Assembly: GCA_028622995.1 (NCBI GenBank)
Contig: JAJQJQ010000028.1
Span: 1,302,001 to 1,366,000 of the forward strand
Direction: 5' to 3'
Origin: Panagrolaimus kolymaensis
Taxonomy: Eukaryota > Nematoda > Chromadorea > Rhabditida > Panagrolaimidae
Length of the DNA stretch: 64,000 bases
A model generated the notes under the pieces. The model saw nothing but the letters and a program-made list of their open reading frames with translations, was not told where the DNA came from and did not search any database. Position numbers and translations under genes: made by a program. This document shows, piece after piece, positions 1-11,731 of the stretch. How positions within the stretch are numbered: position 1 is the first letter of the stretch; every line of letters begins with the position of its first letter.

Positions 1-340
1 ATTAGGATTGGTGCATTTTTCTTTCTTTTTTTCACTTGTGACAGGAAATAAGGGAAAAAAGATTACCGCTTAATTGTTTTCTGCACTCTTCTAAAATAAT
101 TTTAGCTCCAATTTAAGATAAGCACAAGAAAACAAAGAAAAATAATTGAGTTATGATGATCACGACGTCACAGCAAAATATCACGGAGATTGAGAAAGAG
201 AAGGAGGCGAAATGTTGTTGACACGATTTTTTGTAATAAACTTGATTTTTTTTAAAACTTTATTTTTATTCTTTTACATAATTTTTTTCTTCGTGTTAAT
301 AGCAGATTCACATAAAAAATAATACATATTTAAAAATCTT

Positions 341-2313
341 TTAAATTATGGAGCAATTATATGTGGAGGCATCTTTTGAATTTAAATATGAAGCAAAGTG
401 AGCTGCACCAATGGCAACAACTTCATCAGGATTTTCATCGCACGAATGTTCAGATTTTGTAAACATTTTTCTAAGTAATTCTTGAACCATCGGCATTCGA
501 CATCCTCCACCAACCAATAAAACTTTTTTAATATCATCCAAAGCGTAATTTGCAAATGATAAAGATTGGATGGTTATTTCTTTCATTCTCGCTAAAAGCG
601 ACTCGGATAATGTTTCAAAGTCGGCCCGAGTGATTTTTAAATAAAAATCAAGACTTCCACGAATTTCACTTACATCCAATCTAAAAACAAACTTAAGATT
701 TTAAAAAGAAACAATTGAATTTTACGATGTTTCAGCTTCAGTTGAAAGAGCATGTTTGATTTCCATGCATTGTGTCATTAGTTTATGTATACAATTTTCG
801 TTTATTTTTACATCAAAATTATGGGAAGTTTTTAAAGTCATTGCAAAATAATCAAATAAAATTTTATCGAAATCTCTTCCACCTAAATGGGCATCGCCAT
901 AATTAGCAACAATTTTTAATTTGCCCTTTGAAATTTTAAAAATACAAATATCCAAAGTGCCACCTCCAAGATCGAATAAAAGTAAAGTAAATTCCGGAGG
1001 AATGGGTTTATCAACAAAGTAAGCGATGGCAGCTGCAATAGGTTCAGCTAATAAATGGATTGTTTTCCATCCAGCCAAATTTGCAACTACATGAGTGGCA
1101 AGCTTTTGTTTGGCAGAAAATGCCGCGGGCACAAAGTTTCGTAGATTCTATTTTGATCAACTTTTAATGTAAACAATATTTCTTTTAGCCAAAGCATTTC
1201 AGAAGTGACTTCTATTTCTTCATAAAATTGACTTCGAACTTGGCCTTCCACAACATTTGCTTCGATCTGAAAAATTTTAAATTCATGCAAATTTTGTTTT
1301 TGAATTTACTACCTTCAATAATTTTTCATCGCCATTTAGTGGCAAATTTATAATCTTTTTTATCGGCAATAATTCATTTCCCCAAAAAGACGTAGTAATT
1401 TCGTGATTGACCGTAACATAAATATTGCTATATAAAACTGAAGTGGTGTCAAATTCAAAAACATCTAAATCATGAGCCATTATTCGAGCTTTTATTAATG
1501 CACCGGAAGGTTTTATCAAGTCAATATCGCAAACAAACATTTCACAATCAAAAATAAATTGAATTAGACTTTTTTTAATTGCGCAATTTTTATCATAAAT
1601 AATTAAATTTGGATCTTTTTTAATATTATTTCGACTTTTAATCGATAATATATTTTCCACATCTGAATCCACTTCAGATATATGATCTAATAAAATAAAT
1701 TTGCCATTTCTTTTTTCAGCTAAGATACAGTATTTGTTGAAAAATATCCAAATCAAATCTCCATTTTTTGGTTTGTATCGAGTTTGAGAAATGTAGCTCA
1801 AAAAAATGGAGGTATCAAAATCAATAAAATGAATATTTAAAAATCCATAAAGTTTTCCAATATCAATAAACTTTCTTCTATTATCATAGTTATAATTTTC
1901 GTGTAATACTAAACAAGCTGAACCAATTTCCCCATGAATTTCAGCTTCGATTTCTTCAAACATTCCATGAACGTGATCAATCACTCGAGGCTTTCCTAAA
2001 TACATAGATAAATTTTATTATTATTTTTTAAGTTTTTTATAGTTAAAAAAATAGTAATGGAAAATATGTATTTTTAATTTTTTATAGTTTTCTTAATTTT
2101 AACTAAAAAATATTTGCTTACCAGAATCAATGTCATATTCTTGGAAGTTATCAACCATACTTGGCTTTACTAAAAAAATAAACTTAAAAAAAGTTAAGTT
2201 AATTTATACAAAATATAACCTTCTTCAATATCAAATGAAATTGTTTTACCATTTTTTTCATTGAATGCTTCAACTTTCTCATAATGTGGCGAAATTCCAA
2301 CATGCCACACCAT
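341..2313 (-). CDS. Tandem Hsp70-like ATPase-domain protein, with a frameshift
   Basis: Five exons read right to left: 2313-2220, 2169-2122, 1995-1313, 1266-726 and 680-341. All joins use GT-AG and keep frame. The last 240 residues carry Hsp70 nucleotide-binding hallmarks: DLGGGTLD, HLGGRDFD, then VGGGCRMPMVQ and NPDEVVAIGAA. The protein stops there, so the substrate-binding domain and lid of normal Hsp70 (about 640 aa) are missing. The first 270 residues look like a second, badly eroded ATPase module, with an 'RRKFIDIGKLYGF' stretch where Hsp70 has its RQATKDAG-like helix. Within exon 4 the frame shifts by one base near 1133-1135, just before PAAFSAKQKLAT. This sits at a short T run, so it is either a pseudogene lesion or a sequencing error. 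Chaperone activity is doubtful; an ATPase-only regulatory role or decay are both possible. Confidence 0.75.
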
Positions 2314-2768
2314 TTTGTTGGAAGAAAAAATTTACTCTTCGATTTTAAAAATTAAAAAAAATCTTTTTAATCAAGCTTTAAAAAATGTAGAAAAAAAGAC
2401 AAAAAAAGAAATCAATAAACAAGTCATGAAAATTTTTTTCTGAGGTCCATTCCTTATCAATTCTAACAATATTCATTTCATGAAAGAAAGAAAAACGGAA
2501 TATTCTTTGTTCTCTCCATTTATGACAGACACGGCTTCAAAACTATCTTTTTTCTTTTGAAAATTTTATTTGTTATACTTATAAAAGAATTGAATTAGTC
2601 ATTCAGAAATTTTTTTTATTTAAAATGATATTTAATTTGTTAACAGACAGTTATTAGAAAAAAAATTGATTATGTATTTGTTGCCTGCGTGGTGGATGTT
2701 ATTAAATTTGTGTTTAATGTATGGGATTCATTTTGTACCATTGAAGGCCCTGGTTGTGCTTCTATCTC

Positions 2769-3851
2769 TCATGAATTAACTTCTTGGTTATTTATTTCAT
2801 TTGCATCTCTATCTTGGTTTTCACTCATATAAAACAGAAACCAAATACCAACAAAAATAAAAATATGACCATTTATAACTATGAGAATATCAGAAAGAGG
2901 CCATGAAGATTTACTGTAAATAATTATAATTCGAAAATAATACATGATATTATGAAAAGTCACATAAGCTAATGTGACTCGAAACCAATGAGTATAATAT
3001 TTTGTAAATAGGCAAAGCGACGAGAGAATTAACGATATGACAATAAGAAGGCTATTAAATGCCAATTTTTTATTTTCTTTCCACGTTAAATCCTCCCAAA
3101 TATTAATAAATTGCTTTTCTTTGTAATCAACAAATAAATTCAGAATTTCTCGTAAAAGATTAATAGACCATACAAAACAAAACATTCGTATACATATGTT
3201 TAATTTTTTATAAGTAAAAAATGTGCCTAAAGGCCTTTGATTTCGATCTAAATGTTTCTCATTTCTTATAATAAAAATCCAGGTTATTAAAGATGAGAGG
3301 AAAGATAGCCATATGAAGAAAGTATAGCCTAAAATTATTTTTTACGGCACAATTACAAATTCAATTAAAATAAAATTTTATGCTTTAAATTTTTTCTAAC
3401 CTGTACCAATCAATCTTTTAGCTAAATTTTTATTGGAAATTAATTTAACTGTATTAGGTATATTATATAATATTTGCGCAAAACCTTGAACCAATAAACC
3501 ATAAAGTAATAAAGTATTTGGAAATTTCTATAAATATTTATATTTCGACGGACGAAGAAGCAATAGAGGAAACTAACCGAGCGTTTAATGTTGTAACCAG
3601 TGTTCCAAAAAATTTTTAATACATTAACAAATAAATAGATTGAATAAAATAGTATAATAGGAAGTATCGATGTTATAAAATAGAATAAACGCCAACGCAT
3701 ATATTCTCCTGGAGGAGGTTCCTTTTTGGATCTAAGCCAGCCCACACCAAAAATCCCTAAAAAAAAATTTTTGTAGCTCCCGAAACTTAAAAAATATGAA
3801 TAAGTGAAAGTCTTAAACAACACCAATTATATTTGTAATAATAACCCACAT
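2769..3851 (-). CDS. Multi-pass membrane protein, N-terminally short paralogue
   Basis: Four exons, 3851-3824, 3756-3578, 3527-3401 and 3328-2769, give about 297 aa with roughly seven hydrophobic segments. The start ATG lies one base behind a TTTATAG acceptor, fitting trans-splicing. It is clearly related to the gene at 4565-6269: the exon 3527-3401 is 127 nt in both, phases match, and motifs such as MRWR, YTFF and YYTHW...AYV are shared. The related gene has about 145 more residues at its N terminus (54 codons plus a Ser/Asn/Pro-rich loop) that are absent here; the DNA upstream instead holds an Hsp70 remnant. It could be a shortened but working copy or a truncated duplicate. Family function is unknown to me. 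Confidence 0.55.
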
Positions 3852-3937
3852 GCTATAAAAATTATTAAATATGAAATTATATGTCCCGCCAATTTTATTT
3901 TCCATCCAGTAGCATTAATTTCAGGATTTGCAGTCCA

Positions 3938-4250
3938 GTATTATCTAAGACAACTGTTTCCATTCCATTTTGGCGGAGGACAGCGGCATAACACCGCGAA
4001 GTACCCAAATCAATTCCCACTGTGTTAAAATCAAAATCATCCAATTTAACATTTGGGGGAATGTCATAAATTTTCTAAATTAGCTCTGTAAATTCTTAGA
4101 GTATTAATAATATTAATAATAACATTTAATGGACCATCTTTTATATATACTAACGGCTTTTCAAGACAAAATAATTCATAACTCATCATATAAAATTACG
4201 GATCCCACACAAGTATAAATTTCAAGGCCCATCGGCAAAGACTCATTCAT
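3938..4250 (-). pseudogene. Hsp70 N-terminal remnant
   Basis: Reading leftwards from about 4074, one frame encodes DFNTVGIDLGTSRCYAAVL, the phosphate-1 signature with which Hsp70 proteins begin. It is followed by QNGMETVVLDNT and then loses similarity. Upstream, to about 4250, two other frames hold further protein-like text (EKPLVYIKDGPLNV), separated by stops, which may be the eroded preceding module of a tandem Hsp70 like the one at 341-2313. No continuous gene can be drawn. I read it as a broken Hsp70 paralogue sitting directly upstream of the 2769-3851 membrane gene. Confidence 0.55.
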
Positions 4251-4564
4251 ATAAACTAAACAAACAACAAGTACAAATTAATAAATTTTTAACTTTATCT
4301 TATCAATGCATAAAATAGAGGAAGGTTTTGAGAGGCATGTGTGTGTAAGCCATTAATACTCGTTATGCTTTATAACTCTTTTTACGCTAGTATAAGAGCT
4401 TTTAAACTTACAAGGTAACATTTTCATATGTACATACATGTAATTTTTTTTTCTTGCATTATAGCATTTGTATTAAGTTTTCAAGAATAAAAAATGTTTT
4501 ATTTTAATATAAAAGCAAAAGTAATAATTTTTTCACAACCAAATGTTTATTTAATCGTCTTTGA

Positions 4565-6269
4565 TTAAAAAGATGCAGACAATGGGGGTTGTTCACTAAT
4601 CGAAATAGTCCCAGTCTCAGTCTGTTGAGATTCGTCGCGAACATCCAATTCAGTTTGCACAGATTTTGTTCTAAATCGATGCACTTCTTTTTGATCTTCG
4701 GTTAAATAAAATAAATACCAAATCCCAGCAAAAATAAACACATTTCCACTCATAACTTCAGCAATATCAGATAATAACCATGAAAATTCTTTGTAGATAA
4801 TAGTCATTCGACAAAAATTAATTACATGAATAAATGCTACATATGCTACAGTTGAATGAACCCAATGAGTATAATAAGAAGTAAATAGTGAAAAGCACGA
4901 AATAACAAATGATAAAATTACAAATGCACTATTAAATGCTAAATGTTTTTTTTCTTCCCAAGTTAATTGTTGAAAAATGAAAAAAATCCACTTTTCATCA
5001 TAATCGATAAGTAAATGTAAGAAATCTCTTATAATACTGGTAGGCCAGACAAATGTAAAAATTCTTAAGCACATAATAAAGTTTTGTTGGGTTAAAAATG
5101 AAACGGAATAATTTAGGCTGTTTGGATTCTGATTTTTCTTGACAAATACCGATGAAAATAAAGAAAATAAAAAACACATAAATACGAAGAACGTGTATTC
5201 TAGAAATACTATTATTATTATGCGATTCAAAAATTTTTGAGTTTGGAAATACAGGAAGATTTTGGGGGGTAGTTTTTTAATAAATTTGGAAAAACATACC
5301 GGTACTAATTAATCGTTTTGCATGAAGTTTTGGAGTGATTGGTTGAGGTACATGGGGTAAATTAAATATTATTTGGGAAAATCCAAGCATTATTAATCCG
5401 AAAATTATCAAACAATTTACAATATGCTGGGAAATTAGGAAAAAAATTAAAAGACGATAAGAAAAAGACTTACCGGCCAGAAGTAAATAACTTTTTTTTG
5501 TGCCCATTCATACCAAGATAAATCATCAAAAAGTTTATTTTCACTCCATAGAAAATAGCATAAAGAAAAAATCAGCGAAAAGACTGAAGTCCAAAAATGA
5601 AAATAACGCCAACGCAAAAATTTATGATGAAATGGAACTATAACAGTTAAGAAAAGAATCCCTAAAAATTAGTAATAGAATAAAACTGACAATATTGCAC
5701 TGTTTATAGCCTAATTTTATTATATGTAGTATATCTTTTTTAAGGTTACGTTTTAAATGTATGGTGGTAAGTTTGTCTTTTGATAACACTTACATCCAAA
5801 AAACATAAATGCTATTACACAGAAATGTAAAGCTTTTTTCTTCTTTTTTTGTGGAAAATTTTCATTAGAGGTATTTTGTGGAACATTTCTGTTGGATGGG
5901 TTTTGTTCCACATCTTCTTCGGATGGATTTTGATGAAAATTTCCTTCAGAACTAATAAGAGGGTCATGAGACTCATCTTGTGGAACATCTTGCGTTTTAG
6001 TAAATAAGATTTTGCAACCAATACAATTAAGTCTTTTTTCACATTGTAAAGACATGACAAATCCCTAAATTCAAAATTAATAATTGAGTAATAATGGTTT
6101 CACTTACGGCCCACAACAAATATCCAAAAAATGAATAAACAAATATCACACAAAACGCTTTAAAATCATTATTGTCAGACATATGATAACAATAACAATT
6201 TTCATCATTATATGTCTTACATGTATCATTTAAGACAGGATCAAAGAGATCGTTGAATTTCCAGTTCAT
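4565..6269 (-). CDS. Multi-pass membrane protein of unknown family
   Basis: Five exons, 6269-6108, 6064-5794, 5661-5474, 5426-5300 and 5199-4565, all in phase, make about 460 aa. The ATG lies two bases behind CTTTTAG, a likely spliced-leader acceptor. The N terminus has a Cys-rich outer segment (C-K-T...CYCYH), then a membrane helix, then a 50-residue Asn/Pro/Ser/Gln-rich polar loop ending in a run of lysines, then about six more hydrophobic segments and a polar tail. It is the longer sister of the gene at 2769-3851 and resembles the next gene (6452-7899) in its cysteine-rich beginning and exon style, so the three form a local family. A transporter- or receptor-like role is possible, but no known signature was recognised. 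Confidence 0.7.
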
Positions 6270-6451
6270 ATCTAAAAGAGTTATATACTTATGAAAAGTA
6301 AAAGTCAAAGATAAAATATGGGTAAACCAAATTATAAAAAAATTACAAGCTTAAATTATGATACTTTATAACAAATTTTAAATAATGGAGAAGATTATTA
6401 TTAAAACCATCATAATATGGTACAAAATTGTTTATGTTTACAAGGATATTA

Positions 6452-7899
6452 TTATTTTTTGGTAACATAATCATTAATTATTTTGCCATGATTAGATAAT
6501 AAGCTAACTATGCCGATTATAGTTGCACCAACGCCGAACCAAAATTGAATCCTATCCAGTGATGAACATGAAAAGTTCTTGTTATAAACAACGGTAACAT
6601 AAAAAACCCGATTAATAACATCCATATCGCACATCATGGTTGCCATATAAATCTAAATTTGTTATAATTAAGCATAGCAATATAGAAAGTTTAGACTAAC
6701 TTACCGGATCTTTATAATGCAATTTAACTTTTAGATACATGAATGCGATCGTAAGCAATGCGCCAAAGCATGCTATCAAAGCAATGATTAAAAAAAATAC
6801 ACCTTCTTCCCACCAATATTCAAAAAAGCTTATAATACTTTTGAATGAGACTTCTATAATCGTATTTGCACACATTAAAAAAATTGATTGAAAAAATATT
6901 GTTGAATTTGGAGTTTTTTTACTTTGTTGTTGTTCTTGCACTTCTTGAATTTCATGGGCTTGAAGATGATTAATAGCTTCTGTATCTTCATCCACCTGTG
7001 ATATATTGTTAGTTTTTCTTTCTTGACCATTTTGGATGGTGTTAGTGGATGTATATTCTGAAGGAATAATAAACCAGCACCCGATTGCAATCAAAAGTGA
7101 TACACCAAGATAAATAAGTACTTCTGGAAGGGCAAATTTTTTTATAGAAAGTTAAAAAGCAATTACTTGTTTCAGTAATGTGTGCAAAATATTCCTTAAA
7201 TGTAAAAGTTTCTTCGTAAGGCATATGACCTAGCGTTAAAATAATTCCACCAAAACATAATAACGCTGTCATTCGAAGTGAAACTTTTGTTTTTGGATCA
7301 TGATTAATTCTATCAGGATGAAACCACAAAGCAATTACTAGCCTAAAAACATAACAAAAAAACGTATTAATAACGCATTATTAATATTGTTTACGTTGAA
7401 ATAAAAGAAAAAACTGTGTTAGAGGATTTTACAATTCTATCATCGCGGTCTTCAATGCAATATCCAGCAATAAGTTCAAAAGGTTTTGGTAATGCAAAAG
7501 CTAAATTTTATTAGATAAAATGAATCAAAGTAGAATACATAAATGTTACCGACCTAATAAAAATCCAACTATCATACCATTTTTTTCTAAAATTGACCAA
7601 AATTTATTTTTTACTGTGTTCCACCGCCGTTTCCACCATGGTAAATTAGGATTAGCCTAAACAAATTCAAGAAGGTAACGAGATTTAGTTTGAATTTTTA
7701 CCTGTTCTTCGTTATGATGTCCTAATTTCTTATATTGCCATATCATTATCAAACCTATGCCATGACAAACTCCACTAATTAAACCTATAGGTACAGATTT
7801 AAAAAAATCATCTGTAGAATATACAAAATCACAGCAACATTTATCTTCAAATGGAGCTCGATCGTGGCATTGTTCAAATTCACTTCGATTTCCAAACAT
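6452..7899 (-). CDS. Multi-pass membrane protein, same local family
   Basis: Six exons, 7899-7702, 7656-7554, 7500-7395, 7342-7167, 7123-6705 and 6652-6452, give about 400 aa with consistent phases. The ATG follows an AATTTAG acceptor directly. It begins with a Cys-rich outer segment (CHDRAPFEDKCCCDF) similar in placement to the CYCYH segment of the neighbouring gene. About six to seven hydrophobic helices follow, with a charged, Gln/Glu-rich loop of about 60 residues in the middle (exon 7123-6705). Together with 4565-6269 and 2769-3851 it forms a same-strand cluster, probably from tandem duplication. Function unknown. Confidence 0.65.
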
Positions 7900-7919
7900 C
7901 TAAATTAAACGTACGAAAC

Positions 7920-8291
7920 TTTGAATATATTTTTATTAATTAAGATGAATGACACTCTAAAAGTAACTCCAAAAACCTCGAATGAAACAAAAAGAAAAAA
8001 TGTCGAAATTAAAAAATAATAACCTTTTTTATTGCATAAAATCACTATCTTACGATGCAAAATATTTTTATGCTTTTGTCGGATTTTTTAATATTATTGA
8101 TATCGAGTATAAAAAAGGAATGTAAAAAAACAGGATGTTTAAATTAGTTTTAACCCATGTTAATTTTTTTAAATGCTGATAAGAGAGGGAAAAAACTTTT
8201 CAGAAAATAGCGAAGCTGTGTTGATACATTTTTTGCATTTAATGTTTTCCCATAAAATAATCATGTGATGAACTAAAAACGACGTATAAAA
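7920..8291. other. Intergenic, no gene seen
   Basis: AT-rich spacer between the minus-strand membrane-protein cluster and the small plus-strand gene starting at 8292. A TATAAAAA run lies immediately before that start. No other coding signal was found. Confidence 0.5.
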
Positions 8292-8484
8292 ATGGTTGGT
8301 ATTCAGGATTCATTGATTCAAAAAAGAATCAGAAAAATTAACAGATCTTCGAAGGAATTATGCATAATTGGTATGTCTCATTCAATAATTCATTAATCAA
8401 AATTTTTGTTTTGAAACTTAATTAGCATCCATTGCTTTTTTTTATATATTTCTTGTCTATTTTTTTAAACATTTAATGAACTAA
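8292..8484 (+). CDS. Very small single-pass membrane protein, putative
   Basis: Two exons, 8292-8370 and 8426-8484, join in frame across a 55-nt GT-AG intron and give 45 aa. The product has a basic first half (QKRIRKINRSSK) followed by one hydrophobic helix of about 17 residues and a short tail ending HLMN. This is a type II or tail-anchored arrangement. A GTATAAAAA box sits just upstream of the ATG. Its size makes it easy to miss, and it could also be the 5' end of something longer or chance. Only splice signals, the TATA box and the sensible topology support it. Confidence 0.35.
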
Positions 8485-9000
8485 AACATATATATTTTTT
8501 AATTATATGATGGTTAAATGCTTGTTTCGCTTTTCTATGTTTTGATTGTAGGAAATTGTCATATAAGAAGGACACTCCTTTAGATAGCAATCATTGTTTT
8601 TTGGTGTTTAAGATAAGAGCAAGCCATAAAAAAAAGAAGAGAATTAAAAATCGTGATAGTTTTTAGAGTACAATATATTGCTTTGAAGTGAATAAAATTT
8701 AAAAAGAAAATAATCAATTAAAAAGATAAATGAAAAAAAAGTAAAAATGATTAGTCTAACATAAGGAAAAAATTCTATCCATTGACGAAACAAAAGAAGA
8801 AAATCCCATGAAAAATAATAAGCAAAAGGTCAGCGAAAAAATATAAACTGATTAGATATTTTTTAGTTTCTATTTGATTAAAAATGGATATAAGATAACC
8901 TATTTTACCTTCAAGGCATGTTGATAGATAAACGAAAAAAAGAAGTTTTTGCTTTCATTTTGGCCATATTTTTTTCTCGCTCTGTTCAAAGCTGCAAAAA
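8485..9000. other. Intergenic, no gene seen
   Basis: AT-rich DNA between the small gene and the LRR gene. Nothing beyond poly-A/T tracts was noticed. Confidence 0.5.
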
Positions 9001-10728
9001 ATGCAGCCAAAAATTGTTACCATATTTTTAACTATTTTATGTTGTTTCATATTTCTTGTTGTTGCTCAAGAAACATCAAATCCGAATGCAGAAACTTTAA
9101 ATCGTTTAGCCAATGGCGAATATATTTTTCCAAACGAAACCGACTTCGAAGATTATAATGATGATGGGTTTAACTTCACTGAAATTTTCGATACTTCTGC
9201 CTTCGTTTGTGATGATGAAACTAAGGAAGAACCAAAAATAGGTGGATTTTTATTTATGAATATATTTTTTCAAAAATGTTGCATTTTTGCATTGTTTTTT
9301 TGGGTGAAACTTTTTTGAGTTTTGTGTTTTAGAATGCACTTGCAAAGAACAAACATTAGAATGTGGTGGATTTCGAAGCGAATTGAATCGAACAGATTTA
9401 AAAATCGTCAAAAAAGATTTTATTGTTAAGAAAGTTGAATTTGGAAGAAATTCGATTACAAGTTTGGAAAAAGTATGTTTTTTTGCTTTTCTCAAACAAG
9501 TAGAAGCTTTAAAAAACTTTCTGATAATTTTAGGATATGTTTTTACCCGGAAACGAGCATACGATTGAAGAAATAAGTTTTTATAGCAGTAAAATAGAAA
9601 TTATTGAAAATGGAACTTTCGATAAATTCGTGGCATTAAAAAAGCTCAAATTTGAGGGAAATGATATAAAAATTCTTCATGAAGGAATTTTCACTAAAGA
9701 ATTGGGGAGAACTTTGAAGGAATTAGATTTAAGTTGCAGCTATCAATTGGAATGGATCACATTTGAAAATCTACCAAATCTGGAGGAATTATTTTTTAAT
9801 AGAAACAATATTATGATTTTAACAAACATTTCCAATCCTATTGAAAGTTTATCAAATTTACATAGTTTATATTGCATTAATTGCAAATTTGAAAATATTA
9901 CAGATGACTTTTTCAAAAATTTTAAGTAAGTTTTTAAAATATTTTTTTGATAAGAATAAATGCTTTGATTTATTTTCTTCTTCCAGAAGCTTGGAAAAAC
10001 TCCATATTGGTGGATATTATCTCGAGATTGTTCCCAAAGGTTTAAACTTGCTTCCAAATTTAATTGAGCTTAAAATTATTCAAAGTTGGTTTCAATCAAT
10101 TGGAGATTGCGTATTTTGTGGATTAACTAAATTAAGAAAACTTGATTTGAGTCATAACAGGCCTTTACGTAAAATTCATGAAAATGCTTTTGGTTATGCC
10201 AAAAATAGAACTCTTTCGCCGGCATCGTTGGAATATTTTTCAATTGAAAAATGTAGAATTGAAACTTTACCTGAAACATTGTTAAATTGGGAAAACTTAA
10301 CTTCCATAAAAATTAGTGGAGATAATTATGATTGTGATTGCTCCATGGCTTGGCTTATCAACGACCTTCAATCTCAAAAATCCTTGTATGCGAGCAAAAT
10401 TGATGACCATCCGGAAAGTCTTACCATTCGCCAACTTCGATGTTCTAATTACCCGTATACTCATATTCCATTTATTTATCTCAATAAAAATTATTGCATG
10501 CCAAAAAATGAAACCATAGAGAAAATTGGACTTGTTCAACCACCTCGAGAAAATTTTTTCCAACGTCATTGGCTGCTTTTAGTTTTTGTACTCATTTGTG
10601 GAAGCGGCGTAGCAGCGGGAGTTTATTTTTACCGAAACCGAGCCTTTACAATTCCTTTTCAACGTAGACAACGAAGCCAAGAAGAAGAAGAAAAACTAGA
10701 AGAAGATTTTGAATCATCCAATGTTTGA
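9001..10728 (+). CDS. Leucine-rich-repeat type I membrane protein
   Basis: Four exons, 9001-9241, 9333-9472, 9534-9925 and 9987-10728, give about 504 aa. A signal peptide (MQPKIVTIFLTILCCFIFLVVA) is followed by an acidic stretch and a cysteine cap, CTCKEQTLECGG, typical of LRR N-caps. About eight degenerate leucine-rich repeats follow (for example LKELDLS and LRKLDLSHN), then a C-cap with the CDCSMAWL motif and paired later cysteines. One membrane helix (LLLVFVLICGSGVAAGVYF) precedes a 35-residue basic-then-acidic tail with no TIR or kinase domain. By family knowledge such proteins bind extracellular partners in adhesion, neural patterning or immunity. It resembles nematode LRR-only receptors; the ligand is unknown. 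Confidence 0.85.
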
Positions 10729-11731
10729 TTTTCCTTTATTGTTATTTTTTTCTGGAAATTATATTTTATTTTTTTTGCTTATTTATCATATCTTTCACTA
10801 TTATTTTTTTCAAGGATCTTAAATAATAAATAAATAAAATTCAAATATAGTTAGATTCCTTTTTTTTGTTGATAATAAGACAAAGCGGCAGATTTATCCC
10901 TAAAGCAACAAAGAGATAAAAAAACGAAAAAGGTTATCTTATTTCCTTTTTATTTCTCTCTCTATCGCTCTCTTTCTCTTTTTTTTCTTTCTCTTGAGGC
11001 ATGTAACGCTGATTGTCCAATGTGGGTGTGTAAGATTGGCTGTTTCGAACAAAACCTTTAAAAAAATCAAACAAATCAAAAAGTGAAGAAAAAAGAAAAC
11101 ACAAACAACGTCATAAAAACTTCCTCTTTCTGTTTTTCAACTGCAGTTGTTGGATCATTAAAAAAACGGGCAACCAAAAAAACAACAACAAAAAATTTTG
11201 GCGGTAAAGCAGAAGAAAAAAAGTTGTTTACTTGAACAATTTTTTATTTCGTTCACAACAAAAAAGAGGATCGAATAAAAATATAAATATATGGCGGGCA
11301 TGTTTCAGAGATTTTGAGATTTTTTGAACAATAAAGAATCATTTCGAATGAACTCTCTAAATGTTAAAGAAAGCTTTTGTTGTCTTTTAGAAAATTGATT
11401 CTAAAAAAACTTCCTAATTTTTTAGAACGTTTTATTACTTCGTTTTTTTCTCTTCTTTTTTCGTGTCCAACACTTCGACAAAAAAATATAATATATTTTT
11501 TTGACAAGTTTGAAACGAGTCATGTCGATGAAGAACGTTAAAATAAATCGGTTTAAATTTCCATTTCATTATTGATTTTCATTTATTTTGTTTTCGTTTA
11601 TTTTTTGTTTGTTCGAAATATAGATTTTGGAAGAGAAAAAAGAATTTAAAGAGAGTGGATTTTTTATCAGAATTATTACGCGTTTTTTAGATTTACACAA
11701 ACGCACCGCATCCTAATTTGCTATTATCAAA
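10729..11731. other. Intergenic region between LRR and galectin genes
   Basis: A possible polyadenylation stretch (AATAAATAAATAAA) lies near 10826. The rest is pyrimidine- and A-rich. A CTCTCTCTATCGCTCTCTTTCTC tract near 10955-10980 resembles a GAGA-type promoter tract. No coding exon was found. Confidence 0.45.

Noticed and set aside
3804..4028. Plus-strand open frame opposite the Hsp70 remnant
   Set aside because: It is the antisense shadow of the minus-strand IDLGTS-type Hsp70 sequence.
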